Source of the DNA: Schistosoma mansoni
Lineage: Eukaryota; Platyhelminthes; Trematoda; Strigeidida; Schistosomatidae
Direction: 5' to 3'
Assembly: GCF_000237925.1 (NCBI RefSeq)
Contig: NW_017386070.1
Span: forward strand, 124,001 to 188,000
DNA: 64,000 bases
Shown: piece after piece, positions 26,101 to 41,100 of the stretch
Position numbering within the stretch: the first letter of the stretch is position 1
Layout of the letters: each line of letters begins with the position of its first letter
The notes under the pieces: generated by a model
Told to the model about the DNA's origin: nothing
Databases searched by the model: none
What the model saw: only the letters and a program-made list of their open reading frames with translations
Position numbers and translations under genes: made by a program

Positions 26101-29100
26101 CTGTGTGTTATTTAAAAACCATTTTGCCTCACTACTCACTCACTAACTTACGCCTGTTACCCCTAGTGAAGTATAGGTCTCTGACCAACTCTGTCCTGAG
26201 CGCTCTCTCCCAGTTGTTTCCAATTGCCATTCATCCTTTTGATGTCTACATTAAATTCCCGATACGATGTGTTCTTCGATCTTTGTCTGTACCTTTTTTC
26301 TTCAGGACTGCAAGTTAGGGCTAGCCTCGTGATGCAGTTTGATGTATTCCGCAACGTATGTCCTACCCACCTCCAGTGTTCTTTCCTAATTTCCTCCTCG
26401 GATGGAAATTCGTTTGCTCTCTCCCATAGTAAGCTGTTACTGATGGCGACCGACCAATGGGCACTGAAAACCTCACGTAGACAATTGTTTATAAATACCT
26501 GTACTTTTTTGATGATGGTTGTAGTGGTTCTCCAAATTTCAGCTCCGTACAGTAGGACTGTCTTGACGTTCGTATTGAAGATTCTCACCTTGACATTAGT
26601 TGACAGTTGTTTTGAGCTCCATATTTTCTTCAATTGTAGGAATGCTATCTTTGCTTTGCCAATCCTGGCCTTTACATATGCATCAGACCCTCCTCTTAAT
26701 CGATGATGCTGCCCAGGTACGCATAAGTTTCCATCTCTTCCGGCGCTTCTCCATCAAGTGTGATTGGGTTGCCGCTCGTTGTATTATAGTAAGGGATTTT
26801 GCTTAATTCCTTATGAATGTTGGGACCTACTACTGTAGAGGCCGCTGCAACACTAGCTGTATTTGTCAGTATTTGGAAGGATGGCTGTATTGAACTTTTG
26901 TAATGCTCTCATTGTTCTCACGTCTCCATAATACCTGTGTTTGTTTATTGACTTATTATGATGAGCGAAATTTACTGATCTGTGGTTGTGAATAAATTTC
27001 TTTATTTACTTTTGATCATCAATAATGAACTTAATTATCCGTAATTGTGAATAGAACCCTAAAGTTTATTTTGAAATTCACTGTCATTTATTTTTAAATC
27101 CCAGGGCTGATAATCACTTCACACAGAAATTAAAAACAGTCCGGTTTCCGTCCAGTTCATGCCTTCTGTTTTAACCGCATTTACGTAAATAAACTTCTGT
27201 TTCAGTACTATGATCTATGGAACTATTCCCAGTGTCTCAATGAGAATTAATCTTCTTACTTAAAGTAGTGATCCGTTTAGTCTTGACTTTTATGGAATCG
27301 GGCTTCTGCTCGAAGTTCAACGTCATAGAAGTTGTGTAAAAGTCATTACAGTTTATCATAATTTACTGGCTAGGCGTTTTTTTCTATAACTGTTATCGAC
27401 TTCAATAAATTTCACTCTCTTTTTTACATGAAGATCGAAATTCTGCTTTATCAATCATGCTTCAAATGAAACGTTATGATCAAGCTCTAAAGGTAAACTT
27501 AGCATTATCTTGATAAATTAAATATATTTACAATCGAGCCTCATTCCTATTTCTGACTTAAGGATTTTAGTGTCGCTGAGACTTTTGAGATAGAATTTTG
27601 ATATTTCTTAGTCAATGATGTTGTGTATCTGGGTTTAACTAATTATTCTTCCACAATGTAGATTTGCGTACTCATGGAAACTGAAGAAAGTCTAGCTTCT
27701 GTTGCTCAACCTTATAGTCAAAGTTGTTAGCATGAAACATCACTAATACCAATTAATATCAATTTACTTAGCGTTGAACCTCACCTAAGAAATTGGTTTG
27801 CTGAAATGACAGATCAGAATAAGTTAATTAATCAGGGTTCATATTGACACTTTGATCAAATGTTCCAGTTAGTACACAAGTAGCTTATATTGCCATTGTA
27901 AATCTTTTTGAGATTTTAGTTAAATTTCTTGAAGAAAGAAGTCGAAGGCTAAAAACAATTATGCGTTTTATCAAGTAAATATTTTCTGGAGCGTCTCATG
28001 TTTATGTGGAACTGGATAGGTGGTTCTAGAAAATCCTACAGTAAACCATAGATATACGTCCATGTTAACGAATAGGATGGAATGTGGAGTTATTTTGAAA
28101 TAATTCTAACAATACTGTTTCTGTTAGATCATAATTTGTTTTAATAAGAATATGCTACCATTCTAGCGCTACTTTAATTTAAAAAGACATACCGTAGCAA
28201 AGCGTAAAATTCTTATTTATTATCAATGAACTCTACATTTGTTTGGTCGATTGATCTTCTTTAACCTTTAATGACTTATTCATTGAGTGTGACGGTTTTC
28301 GCTGTTCCTTACTTCAATTTTGATTAGCTTAGTAATTTATTTTTATTGTCCCTGTGTTCTTTTGTGTACTCAAAACAATTGCGTGTGTTTATTTATCAAT
28401 ATAGTCACTTATTAGCAAATGTTCATTTTCAGATGAAGCAGTTGTTTATACACCTGAGATGCCGCATCAAACCACTGTTTGCCAAACTCCCATTCGAAGG
28501 AGATGATGTTAGTGTTCACTATCTCACTAAATTCTGATAACCATACAATGAACAGTTAATTTGCAAAATAACAAGCAATGGTCTCAATCTTCACTGTTCC
28601 TTCTGTAAATATCAGTTCATCTTCTCTAATTTCATTGTTCGTGCATTTTCCTACCAATTGCGCTTCATTTCAGTTCTTTCCTTATCGGTCTTCTGCCAAA
28701 ATACATTCTATGTCTGACCATAACCATATACTACTTATATGGATATAAGTAGACCACACCACAGCAGTACCATAGGAAGACAAATTTTAGATACTGGTTA
28801 TTCAGTAAACCCTTATACTACTGTCTTCTAAGCGATAAATAGGCAGAATAATAGTGGACTATCATTTTACTCAAAAGCAGCCGCTATCCGTCGTCTCTAC
28901 TCCAATTTGTGTATGGAAAAAGCCTGTGGTTCACCTGACATTCATGGTGACCGTTTAAATGATTTCCTACCTTGTCTTCAGTAGTACTCATCTTCGAAAT
29001 ATATAAAATTTGACTTTTTTAGGCCCGAAATCTATTATTAATTTACTTCCATTACAACTAGTTCTATTATTTCAACATTATTCAGTGGGATGTTTGACTC

Positions 29101-32100
29101 CTCTTCTAATTAATCTGTTCTCTCCGTTTTAACCACTAACCTTGTGCCCTATTAATATATAACGTAACGATACCGCCAATGAGAGAATAATTAATTATCG
29201 ACCGGACCAATGACCCATAAACCCGTACAAGCAATCTAGAGTGCTTATCGGTCCTTCTTCCGGCCTAGCCCTGCCTGTTGAGTCCAGAACACCAATCTCA
29301 GCCTCCACGATATGAGTCATGTATTTCAAACAAACTGGGCTTATATACGAACCAAACAGATCACTTCACACTATAAAATAGAAAATAACATTTGTACAAG
29401 ATTTAGCCAAAAGTGGTTGTGATTGTGGGAGACTGTAATTAATAGACTGGGCATAACTCAAGAACGGCAAGCTGTATAGTAATAGTCTATGGGTCAAAAT
29501 AAAGCTTATGCTAAGAAGAATGTGAATATACATAGTTTAGATACTTAACAAATATACAATTATAATGTATGTATAGTATTAGTCCATAAATAGATCCCAA
29601 TAGTTACTATTCATTACTGTCATCTGGATATAACACTCTCCTATCCTCTGCAGCTATTGCTATCATTATCAGTGTTGTTATTATCACTATGGTGATTACT
29701 TTAAAATTGTCTCTTATTGATTACTGTCATTTTCATCATTCTGTCTATCGTAATCATAACAGTTTGCACATATTTCTTATACTCCATTACGTTATATCTT
29801 CTCCCTCCCTCAATCTATTTCATCCGTCCTACGATGCTTGTGGTTGTTACTTTACAAAAGTTTATCAAGAGGACTAATTGCATAGAATTATAGTGCGAGT
29901 TTTTTGAACTCGCATAGATAAACAAAGATCTTTTTTATCTTATCGACTTAGTTGTTTTCTCTGTAATCAATTGCATTGTTTCTATATCTGTAAATACTTT
30001 AATAAACCTTTGAGTTCTTAAAGAATAAATGTGGAATACTTTTCATTGTTGAAATTTATAGTTTTTCACTTCCTTCTGCGGTGTCAAATTGTATTTAAAC
30101 TCTGGGGATTTATTTGACATGGACAGACATTCATCGAAGTTGTCGTCTGTGGAGAAATTTAAAAGGTAAGTTGACTCATCACTAGTTATTTGTTACCGTA
30201 TATAATTTATCTATTTATTTGTTTATGTAGATGTGAATTCCCTGATAATATGGCTGTTGAATTACAGTTGAAATTGTTCCTTATTCTTGCACATCTGGGA
30301 CTTGGACCATTAGTTGTGGTGAGTTGATATATTGTGTTTCTCCAATATTCTTTAACACAACTGCTCAAAAGTCTTGAATAGATTATGTACATTATAAAAA
30401 CCTCCACAAGCTATTTCAATGGCTTAAAAGTTAAATAAAAGTAATTCTTATTCGTGGTTCTTAAAAATTTAGTAAGATGTCATAAAAGTAATTTCTGTTA
30501 TGACTAAATTCTATTTTAAGAATCCTTCAAACAATCATTTAATGCTAAGGACGGTAATCTTACCAAACTACAGATTATTTTAATTTAGAAAATACTGACA
30601 GTTACCAGTGACATCTCAATATTTTGGGCTACTCGTGCTAAATGATAGATGTACGCACGGACGTCATGTAATAAAATGTTAACATCAGTTATTGATACAG
30701 TAAAATGGTTGCTTAGTTTTTGACACAACGTCCAACTACTACACCACAAGTTTGGAATCAGCTCCGTCTGCTGAGATTTGGTGTCCCGAAATGTATCACC
30801 AGCATCCATGGATGAGTACATAAACCTGTACTTAATTATTGAGTGACATTATTTAGTTAATTTTATTATTCACTTGTCGGAGCTATTTATTCTCATCTTT
30901 TTTCCACCCCAGCCTTAAATGTTCTTTTTATTTATTGCATATAGTCCCGTGTTGAATCAACGTACACAAATGAAAATATTACAAAATATTCTGATTGGCT
31001 TTTGGATATTGTCGTAGCTTACAAAGAGAAAAATTTATACTCCATAGCAATTCAGCTAATTCTGAAACTCAAAAAATCAAATGTTACTTGTAAGGTAATT
31101 GTGAGTCGTTTCCACCTTCGCTAATTTGACATCATCGTATTTACTGTACCGTATCCAGTTTTATTATTTTTGGAGTTTATTTTGTCAGGAAAAGACTAAT
31201 TGTATATCGATGATTTTGTAGATTTATTCTTTGTAGGGGACTTCAAGGTATCTGTTTTTTTTGAAGTTGTGTTCAAATTAATTTTATTGTACCTTTCTTA
31301 TAATAATAAGATAGATGATTTAGGTATTATCTGCATTAATCAGGACCAACCGTATTCCTAAATATGTATGGTTTTTAGCGTTTTTTCAGTCTATCTTTCT
31401 TGAGTAATGATGAAGATCGAGTGATAAATCAATTTAGTAGATTCGTCTATGATGAGTACACTTCTTCACATGAGTTAAATACCCAACCAAGTAACTTGAA
31501 CGAGTGATTAACCTTTTACATGAAAAATTGTTTGAAAAATTCTAATTAACAAATATACATTTTGTTTAGTAGTCTAGTTTTTGAGGATTCAGTTTATTCA
31601 TGTAATGAATCCAAAGTAATCTAAACAATTTTTCTTAATCTTCCTACGCCAATTTTCAAATTCGTTAAACCAAATCTAAGAAGCACAACAAGTACCTAGG
31701 CGCCTGTAAATGTAGGCTGCATTGTGTTATTAACGTTGAATCGGAGTAATCTGTGCATCTATCAGCATACAATAAATATAATACAGGTTTGATTAGCCAT
31801 TGATCGGACGACAGAATATGAAATGACTTTCACTTAATTTGTTTGCAGAAAAAATAAGTGTGTATTTTTAGTATGAAGCATTAACTTTTCCATCTATTGT
31901 CTACCATGAGTTTTCCCTAGCTCTATCCAATCCTAGCTAAAATTTCACTAAGTTTGTTAATTTCAGATATGTCATCATTACATTTGAGTTTATTGTTATG
32001 AATTTAAACATCCTTTTGTTAAATGTACATCTATTTTAAAATTATACTATGCGGACTGATGTACGAGAGTTAAAGAGAACGCGTGAACAAAATGTCGTGT

Positions 32101-35100
32101 TATGAATAAGCCAGCAGTCTGAAGATATAGATATGTTAGGTTCGTTGGGAGTCAAGTAATTACCAAAGAACTTGGGATACATATATAAATGGTTGTAGAT
32201 CTGTGATATAACGGCTAAACCTATATATTTCCTCGTTTCCACGATATCTTAACATAGTATGATAATACGACCAGTGGCAGAAATTTTGCTGTCACTAGTT
32301 TTGTAATTGATCGATGCGCTATGTACAGACTGGATCACGGTGCATCAGACATACGATTCACAACCAAAAGCGGAGGACCGAAGCATACTCTAGACAATAC
32401 TGTATTTAACCTAGTTACAGAGTCACACTGAGTCCAGATTGAAAATCAATAATAGGAAAGAAAATCACATTTAATAGTCAGTAAGCTGAGTGTTTGTATG
32501 TCAAAACTTCGTAGTCAATCACATTTAATTTCTCTAACCACATATCAATCTGCCTCTTAGATCTCGGGATTATTTAGGTAATTTCAGGTAATTTACTATT
32601 CCATACTTTGGTTTAAATTTTATTTATTTTTATCAGTTGGTACAAGTTTGGACATTACTGGCTGAATGTTACTTAGAAGCAGGTGAAACAGAAAGTGCCA
32701 TCAAAGCCTATCGCCATGTCATAGAAAATCTTGATCCTCGGCATACCGATGCACGCTTGGGTCTTGTAAATCTTCTTAGACGCCTTGGTAGGAATCAAGA
32801 AGCTTTAAAAGTAAGTTTCGCAGGATGTTTCTTTATAGAATTCATAAACTTTGTCAATGAATGGTTTCAATTTTATATTAAGTCGTTATTTACTACCTTA
32901 CGCCTGTTACCCCTAGTGAAGTATAGGTCTCTGACCAACTCTGTCCTGAGCGCTCTCTCCCAGTTGTTTCCAATTGCCATTCATCCTTTTGATGTCTACA
33001 TTAAATTCCCGATACGATGTGTTCTTCGATCTTTGTCTGTATTTTTTTTCTTCAGGACTGCAAGTTAGGGCTAGCCTTGTGATGCAGTTTGATGTATTCC
33101 GCAACGTATGTCCTACCCACCTCCAGTGTTCTTTCCTAATTTCCTCCTCGGATGGAAATTCGTTTGCTCTCTCCCATAGTAAGCTGTTACTGATGGCGAC
33201 CGACCAATGGGCACTGAAAACCTCACGTAGACAATTGTTTATAAATACCTGTACTTTTTTGATGATGGTTGTAGTAGAAGTACTGAAAACTCTGGAATGA
33301 ATGAATAATATTCCACAAGTGTGAACTTTACTATATAACTAGTTCTAAGATGAGCAATCAGGCTTAATGGACTTTAACTGGAGCAAAAAGTAATCGCTGA
33401 CAAAAGTGATACTTGATGTGCTCCTAAGTAGGGTCACTTTTAAAAAGTACCGCGAAGAAAGATGTTTGTTTTCCACTGAATCTGTGTCATTTTCATTTCC
33501 CACGATATGATGGATCAGGGATAAAACTTGATTCATTCGAGCACTTGTGTAAGTTTTGACAGATAAGACATTTTAAAAAGGTAAACAAGAGTTTATTCTA
33601 GGCTAGTTAGTTTAAGGGATCATGAGTAACATTTCGATTGAAGTCTAAATTCATACACTTTTAGTTAGAACAATATTTATCCAAAACATGTACTTCAAGA
33701 TTATCTCACACTAGGTTGGTAGAGGTCATTTTTACGACTGAAAAACCTGGTTTTAAGCTGGTCTATGATGTTGACATAGCTAATTGGTTATACCAGTAAG
33801 AAATAATAATTTGATTTAAAACAAATCTTTATTTAAAGATGAAAGCGTATAAAATGTCAAGTAGTATTTATCTTAGGGAAAATTAAAAGCTTGAGTTGGA
33901 CTTTTATATATACTGTTGTGTGTAAAAAGTAAATAAATCTTACAAAATATAAACACATCATTCTTAAATGACAACATATTTTTGAAGTATATGACGAGCC
34001 ATTGCTGGATTCCCATTAGTTCGATACAAAAGAGCTAAATTGAAAGCAGCTTCTCTATGCAGATTAGTAACCTAATAAAATAAACCAAAAGATAGTGAAC
34101 AACAAATGCAGTAAGAAGATACGATCATGCTAGCAACCAGACCACTGGTAACTGGTATCGACTAATGACGGAATTTGATAACTAATATCAGACACCAGAT
34201 TGTGCCTAATAGTACAAAGCACCGCATTTAATAAAAAAAGACTAAAATTTGAATGAGACAAAGCTGAAATGTAGTTAGTAAAACTGTCACTGAATACAGA
34301 CAATACGGTGGTTAACCTCCTGTTTAGAAGTATTCAGCGTGGGATTGTGAAGTTTGTTTATTTTCAGTGAGATCACAATCTAGTCCAAATTAAGCCACTC
34401 TTCAAAAGCGAGAAGCATTGGATGGTCTTTTCCACCAAGTGCGGGACTCCTCAGAAGTAGGCGTTTACGTCTTCGCAAATCGAATCCAGCACACGTGGTT
34501 TAAGAGAGGTATGAATCTCGTGAAATCCAAAGGATATAGGCTTTCACCGTGAGGCGTCATAATTCTTTTATATGAGGATCGTTCAACTCCTAACGCAAAT
34601 TCTAAATTATTTCAAAGATTTGCTTGATTAGCTTCTTTTTAGCAAGGTTATTTCTTCGCAGAATTTCTGATGATTTTCACACAACCTAAGCCAACATACA
34701 ATAACCTAACAGTCTTACCTCTTTTTTACTTGAAGTCATCGTGCATATGAGATCTGTTTATAAAATGAGTGCGTTAAACTTACCNNNNNNNNNNNNNNNN
34801 NNNNNNNNNNNNNNNNNNNNNNNNNNNNNNNNNNNNNNNNNNNNNNNNNNNNNNNNNNNNNNNNNNNNNNNNNNNNNNNNNNNNNNNNNNNNNNNNNNNN
34901 NNNNNNNNNNNNNNNNNNNNNNNNNNNNNNNNNNNNNNNNNNNNNNNNNNNNNNNNNNNNNNNNNNNNNNNNNNNNNNNNNNNNGTCATAAATTCGAAGA
35001 TTCTCATTCGTATGTGATCTAACAATAGAACTACACTCTATAGCTGTATACGCGATTAAGGGATTTTGAATGAAGAAATTAAAAATGACTGCAAGAATAC

Positions 35101-38100
35101 CAGCAACTATGTAAGATAAAAATACACAATAAGAGATATAACCTAAAGTATGATTTTATAGTGAAAGCATACCTCAATAAAATGTTTGATTTTTTCGGTT
35201 ACGTATGATCAAACAATCACAAAAATAATCGGACAACTGATAAAGTGTTACTGGTCTTATGGTCTCCCACATAGTCCTGACTTTCAGTGCGTTGTGTTTA
35301 AGCCCCTTTAACCATCACATGAAGGGTTCGCTAATCAGAACACCGACTTTTACGACCTTGACTCTATACCAAACCAATGACGCGTTAATCATTACCAGCA
35401 GCCTTGATTATTTTCTGAGTCCTCATTTGTTCACGCTTACCGTTGCTCGTTTCAGTCCAGAACACAATCTCAGCTTCCACTCTACGAATCATATATTTCA
35501 TATATGCTTATTTTATATACAAAAGAATCAGACTGCATCATACTATAAAATAGAAAATAACAATTATACGAGATCAAGCCGAAATTGTCTTTGAATGTGA
35601 GAGACTGTTATTAGTAGATTGGGAACAACTTAAGAATGGTAAATCGTATGATAGTAGCCAATACGTCAAATGGAAGTTTATGGAATATATATATATCGAG
35701 TTATTATTTATCGAGTTATGTCTCTACTCATTCGTAAATGCATTTCCTCCTTCGTTTTTGAAATATGCATCTGTTAGTTTGTCACTTACGTTGTCATTAT
35801 CGAATCTCTGAATCTTTAAGGAATGAGATTTATAATAATAATATGTTTATGTTTGTCATTTCTGGTTACAATATCAATTTTTATCTTTTTTGCTTCTCTG
35901 AAATTTTAGTTCTTAAATCCCTCAAATTTAGTTCAGAAAGGTGTTAAACCCGAAATATCTTTGACCGAACAATGTGATTTAATTGTACAGAAAAGAGAAA
36001 AATCTCCATTGAAATCCAGCCACAGATCAACTGTTAAATCATTTGCTTTTTCTGACTTACAAAGAACTTCAGTTGTTGGTGACGTCGATAGTGATGAACG
36101 TTCGGTTGAGAAAGTTTGCCTAGATAGTGACTGGCTCGATGCATCTGCTAATCTTGTCTCCCGGGATCATGTGGCGTACAGATTAGCCTACGAACGTTGT
36201 CGAATGCTTGATACACCAGAAAGTGTTGATTCATTTTTGGAAGAAGCTTGGGCTTTGTTGTTTAGCGATGTGACACGTGTTTGTGGACCTAGATTCACTC
36301 AACGTAAGTAAATTTTTTATTAAATCAATATCCCATTTCTCATATTTTTCTTGTAAATGCCATTTGTTAAAATCAGATGTATTACAAAATTTTACTGTTT
36401 TTTCACTTTTATTATTGATCCAGCTTGAAAACTATTCTGTCTTCTGTATGTTATATATCACGATGAGATCGAAATGTACACATTTTATCATAATATTAAG
36501 AGTAACTATTTACTTATGTTTCATCATTCAAGAAATAATGAGAACGGAATTAATAAATATGACAAATTGAAGTGCATGCTATGGGTAATTGTAGACATTA
36601 TAACTGAATATAGTTTCGTACGCTTCAATAATGTAAATGGATTTGCTCACCGTAACCGAAGGACTAATTACCTGTTCAAACCGAAATAGTTCGAGTGAAT
36701 TTAAATCCACAATTGAATGATTTAACCTCGATAGTCTACTGAATATTAAAATAAAATAGAGGGATTTATACTGTTTCGAATATTACTCCCACACCTATTA
36801 CTCATATAATTTTGTTGGGAGCCCAAAAATGTCCTTCGACAAAATCTCCATAAGCTCGGGGAAGCTGAAAACGTTTCATCTAGTCGGCACTAAATAGAAG
36901 CTTCTCAGAAATGTCTGGAAAAATAAAAGATTGTGTCACATTTTGATTGCTAAACTACTTCTTCTGTTACTATATCAACATCATCTCAAAGCCTAAAAAT
37001 GAAAACAATTTAGTGTGCATATACTTCCCTTTTCTCCGTTGCTTGGGTTAGTGAGTAGAAGTAGTCTGTGGATATATTAAGTGGCTAGAAATTCAGCTAC
37101 AACCGTTCTAGTAAGATTCATCAAATTTAAAGTCAAATAAATCTTTCAGCATGACTACATTTACTTTGTACATAAACAGATGCGTAATATTTATAAAAGT
37201 GTTAAACTTTCATCTTTTAGACAATAGTAATTAGTTAAAGTGTGAACTGGAATTCGCTACTACAATTATTCACAACTGAGAACTAAAATGATCTAAATTG
37301 TTGTATTATGCTATCTACTGTAGATTTATTATTCGTTTCTCTATGCTCCTGGGATAAGAGTATTTTTTTCTAGTACACTTAAGTCATTAACTTTATCTTC
37401 GATGCTCTGTAGCATGATTACTTTGGAAACAGTTGACTGAGCAGTTCATTTTATTCTGTTTCATCTCACTTATATTGGATTTTTAATTAATATTGTTATA
37501 CCGCGCTGTGTAAGGTTTGCTTATGAGATGCCATTACTTTTTGTTGCCTGGATACTTCGTCTTATACTTATTCCATCATTATCTTGTCCAAGAGTTTCAT
37601 CTACAAATTAAGATATATTCCGTGTATAGGTAACACTAAAGTACAACCACTTATTTCGATTTTCCTCCAATTGTCTATGCAACAACACTGTCTTAGTAGT
37701 TAATAATTAAACCGTTTTATCTATTTTCATCGAAACATTCACACTGTTTATGGACTACAGCGAAAATAATAGCTCTCATATCATTTTAAATTCAGTTTAT
37801 GTAAATTTGTATGAAATCTAATAAGGATAACGTTAGTGGTAAATATTTTTTATCTTTCGTTACCTTTTTTTCTAAAGTTGCCTTAACTCTTGATAGTGAA
37901 CAGCACCGAAAATTAGTGATTGATCGACTAGCTTCTGTTGCTCCGGCATTGACTGATACATTATCTAACCAGATAGACGCTGAACGTTCAACTACAGAAA
38001 CAAATGGTGTAAGCAGCTCAGATATTTGGGGATTATTTTTGCGTGTTGTTGATGTTTTACGTGCTCGTTTGCCAAAATCATTGCCTCAATTGGAAACAGC

Positions 38101-41100
38101 TACTGCATGGGCTTCTTTATTACCTCATGTTCAAGGCAATGATTTACGTCGGTTAGCTGCAAGTCATCTTTTAATTAGCTCTTCACTTATTGCACGTCAT
38201 GGCACACCAGCATTTTTGGAATTACGAAAAATACAAAAACAGGTGAGTTATAGTATATATCACGTTATGTAATCGTCTAAAACGTATGTTTTGCAGCATT
38301 TCCCTGTTTAGAACGTATTCATTAGCGATGGTAAGACGTATTCCTAGAGAGGGTAATCTGCATCAAACATAAAGAATGTACGATTTAGGAAATCAGTAAT
38401 TAAACTATCTGAAATAATGTAAATTAATACTTCGGAAAATCGTAACCAGCGATCTAAGCGCTACTGACCTATTGCTTTACTGCCTGATCTACGAGACTAG
38501 ATCGCTAATCATTTCCAAGCTTGTTATGAGCAGTAGCCACTAAGTACAACATTTTATAGCTAAAATAAAATTTAAATATCCTTGGAAGTCAGCTGATAAT
38601 TTTCGTGCTCTCGTTTTCAATGCTTCTACAACTCTGGCTTTTCAAAAGTCAGTCACCATCAAGTCGTAGTCTTTAAGGGAATAATTTGTTATAATTTCAA
38701 TGCTGTACGGAAAAGCAATAAGTTTTAAAGCCTTGTCAGCTATAATTTATTTGTTTATTTAAACACATAAACATTGGAACAAGTGAGGACCAAAATATAT
38801 GTGCGCCCTACAATAAAAATGAGGTTGCAAAGAGATGGAGAAAGGAAGGTATAATAAATGAACGAAAATGAATAGAAACTACTGTAATGGGGTGAAGTAA
38901 TAATAACGATATTGATGATAAAGGCAGGTTAGTCAGGAAAATTACAACCAGAAAAAATGCTTTCAGTTAAGGAAGTTACTTTCACTTCCACAAAGAAAGT
39001 AGAAAAAGTTACACCAAGACCGCCACTGGCTTCTATCCTAAGCCGTTTATGACATCGTTTCAGGCCATTGTGTTGCACCATCTACAGGACCCCAACTAGG
39101 GCGACAATGTTGATCAAACACAGAGAGTCGTCTAACATCCTCAACTCGAAGAGGCTAGGTCTCACAAATATAGAGCAAAACTTCTCATCGACGCGTTGTA
39201 GATCCGACCTTTTACAACCAGACTAACATCACGAAGGCGCTAAGTATGGCCCAGATGGGTATAGGCCGCTCTGACTTTCATTATACGCCTGCATCAGCAC
39301 TTACTCAGTTATTCAGATACACGAACTTCTCGACTGCCTCCATCCGCTCGCTACCTAGAGTGCCTGCAGAATCGGGGTCCTGACAGTCTTATAGAATTAC
39401 TTTGCACTTGGAAGGTGCAAAGAATATACCATACCTACTGGCACTGATTGCCAATTGATTAGGTGCGGATTGCATGGTTTGAGTATCATCGCACAGTAAG
39501 ACAATATCGTTCGCATACTCAAGGTCGAGAAACCTTTTTCCAGACAACAGATCCACACCACCATTACCTACATCCATCCGAGCTGTTCACAGAATGTCAT
39601 CGATGGCGAAGTTGAAGAGAATGATAAGATCGGGCAACCCTGTATAACCCCATTGCTTGAACGAAACAATGAAGAGAGGTGTTTGTGTATGAAGTTTTCA
39701 AGATGTTAATAAACTTCTCAGACGCACTCTTCATCAATAGACTCACAGAAAACAGTCCTGTTCAACGAATCGAAGTAGAAAATAAGTGATATATGTATAG
39801 TGAAAAGCTGTAATCTTGTAGACTTGAAAACTTTACATATTAAAAAGGATATGAATTGTAGTTAAGTGTAACAAATGACTTTAATTTTTCTTCTAGCGAA
39901 CTTTTGTTGGTTATAATAATCAATGATAACACAGACTGAAACAAACCACTATCAAAATATCAACTTTTTAGCTAGTATCAGGAGATCTGGGATGCAGGTA
40001 TATTCAGGTGGCGAGTCCCGCTTAGGACAGAACACAGGTCTCGGGCTCCACTGCTACCCATCATCCATCTCTGCTTAAAATATTTTGATTTATTTACTTT
40101 TCATACTGATGATCCACAAAACGTAGTTCATTCACTCTTACGAATGTTTTATTCATAGTATTTTGCTGTGTAACCGAAGCCCACTTATTTCCTTCTACCT
40201 ATTCTACAAAGACTCCTAACATTTTAGGCTTACAGTACCATTGATGTGTAATGAAGGAGATAGTTTCCGACTTTTCTGTTACTTGAGATACCGAAACAAC
40301 TGATAGATAACTATTTAACGCACACATGTTGAACTACGTTAAGTATGACTCAGTAGCTTATTATGATTATTATTTTGATGAACTCCATTGGTTTGCATGT
40401 TTGTATTTATTCACTTTATCATCAAACTTTAAATGAATTCTGAAATCAGTGATATTTTTTTACGAGTTTCACATAAATTTAATTCTTTTCCAGTGGAGTG
40501 AATATAACCAATATTGGAATGTGATGAATCTGGCAATCACTCTTTCACGTGATTTTAAACACTGCAGATTTTTGGATCGTTTAGTTACTAAAGTAGGTTT
40601 TATATAAATAAATCTAGTGTTCAACTGATATGTTACTCATTAACCATACTGTACTTGGACAACAAATGATATCTTGATTGCTTATCATTTTATCGAAATG
40701 CAGTTAACGGGATAATTTATCGTATATGTTTTGTTGGAAATACACACAAATGTTAGTGTTATGTCTCAATATTGTATATATGAAATTATAGACTAGAAAA
40801 TTCATTATCAAAATTTACTGACGGTCTCACAGCTACGTTACATTTTAGATTAACGTTGGTTTGCATCTCGGAAGCGCATAAGCTTATTCACAGTAAAATA
40901 AGCTTATCTCACAGGATTTACTACTAAGTGTAAACAAGATTTCAACGTTATTTTCTTTTCATTTCTTTTATTTGTTTTATGACTGTATCCCACCACTTGG
41001 ATTTATTTAATTTGATCAAGAGTAAGTACTGGATGATTACACCATAAACTGAATAAGATGTATGTGTGAAAGAAGATACAATACAACCACCAATATTACT

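Larger units (their letters stand above)
33275..35245 (-). repeat. Inverted copy of the GTF3C3 3' end (44695-47465)
   Basis: Two collinear blocks on the minus strand: 33275-34784 pairs with 47465-45956 (coordinates sum to 80740) and 34985-35245 pairs with 44955-44695 (sum 79940). I found no mismatch in the stretches compared. The 200-N gap between them stands where exactly 1000 bp of template (44956-45955, with exon 20) should be. The segment includes part of intron 19, part of intron 20 with a SINE, exon 21, the 3' UTR and about 550 bp of downstream sequence. It sits in intron 13 of the same gene. Confidence 0.95.

Noticed and set aside
26224-26706. 160-codon plus-strand frame
   Set aside because: Antisense shadow of the RTE C-terminal region on the minus strand.
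27661-27730. Candidate exon after TGTAG at 27660 encoding [11 protein letters not shown]
   Set aside because: It meets a stop after 22 codons and has no good donor. Exon 9 joins directly to exon 10 at 30062 with correct phase and family match.
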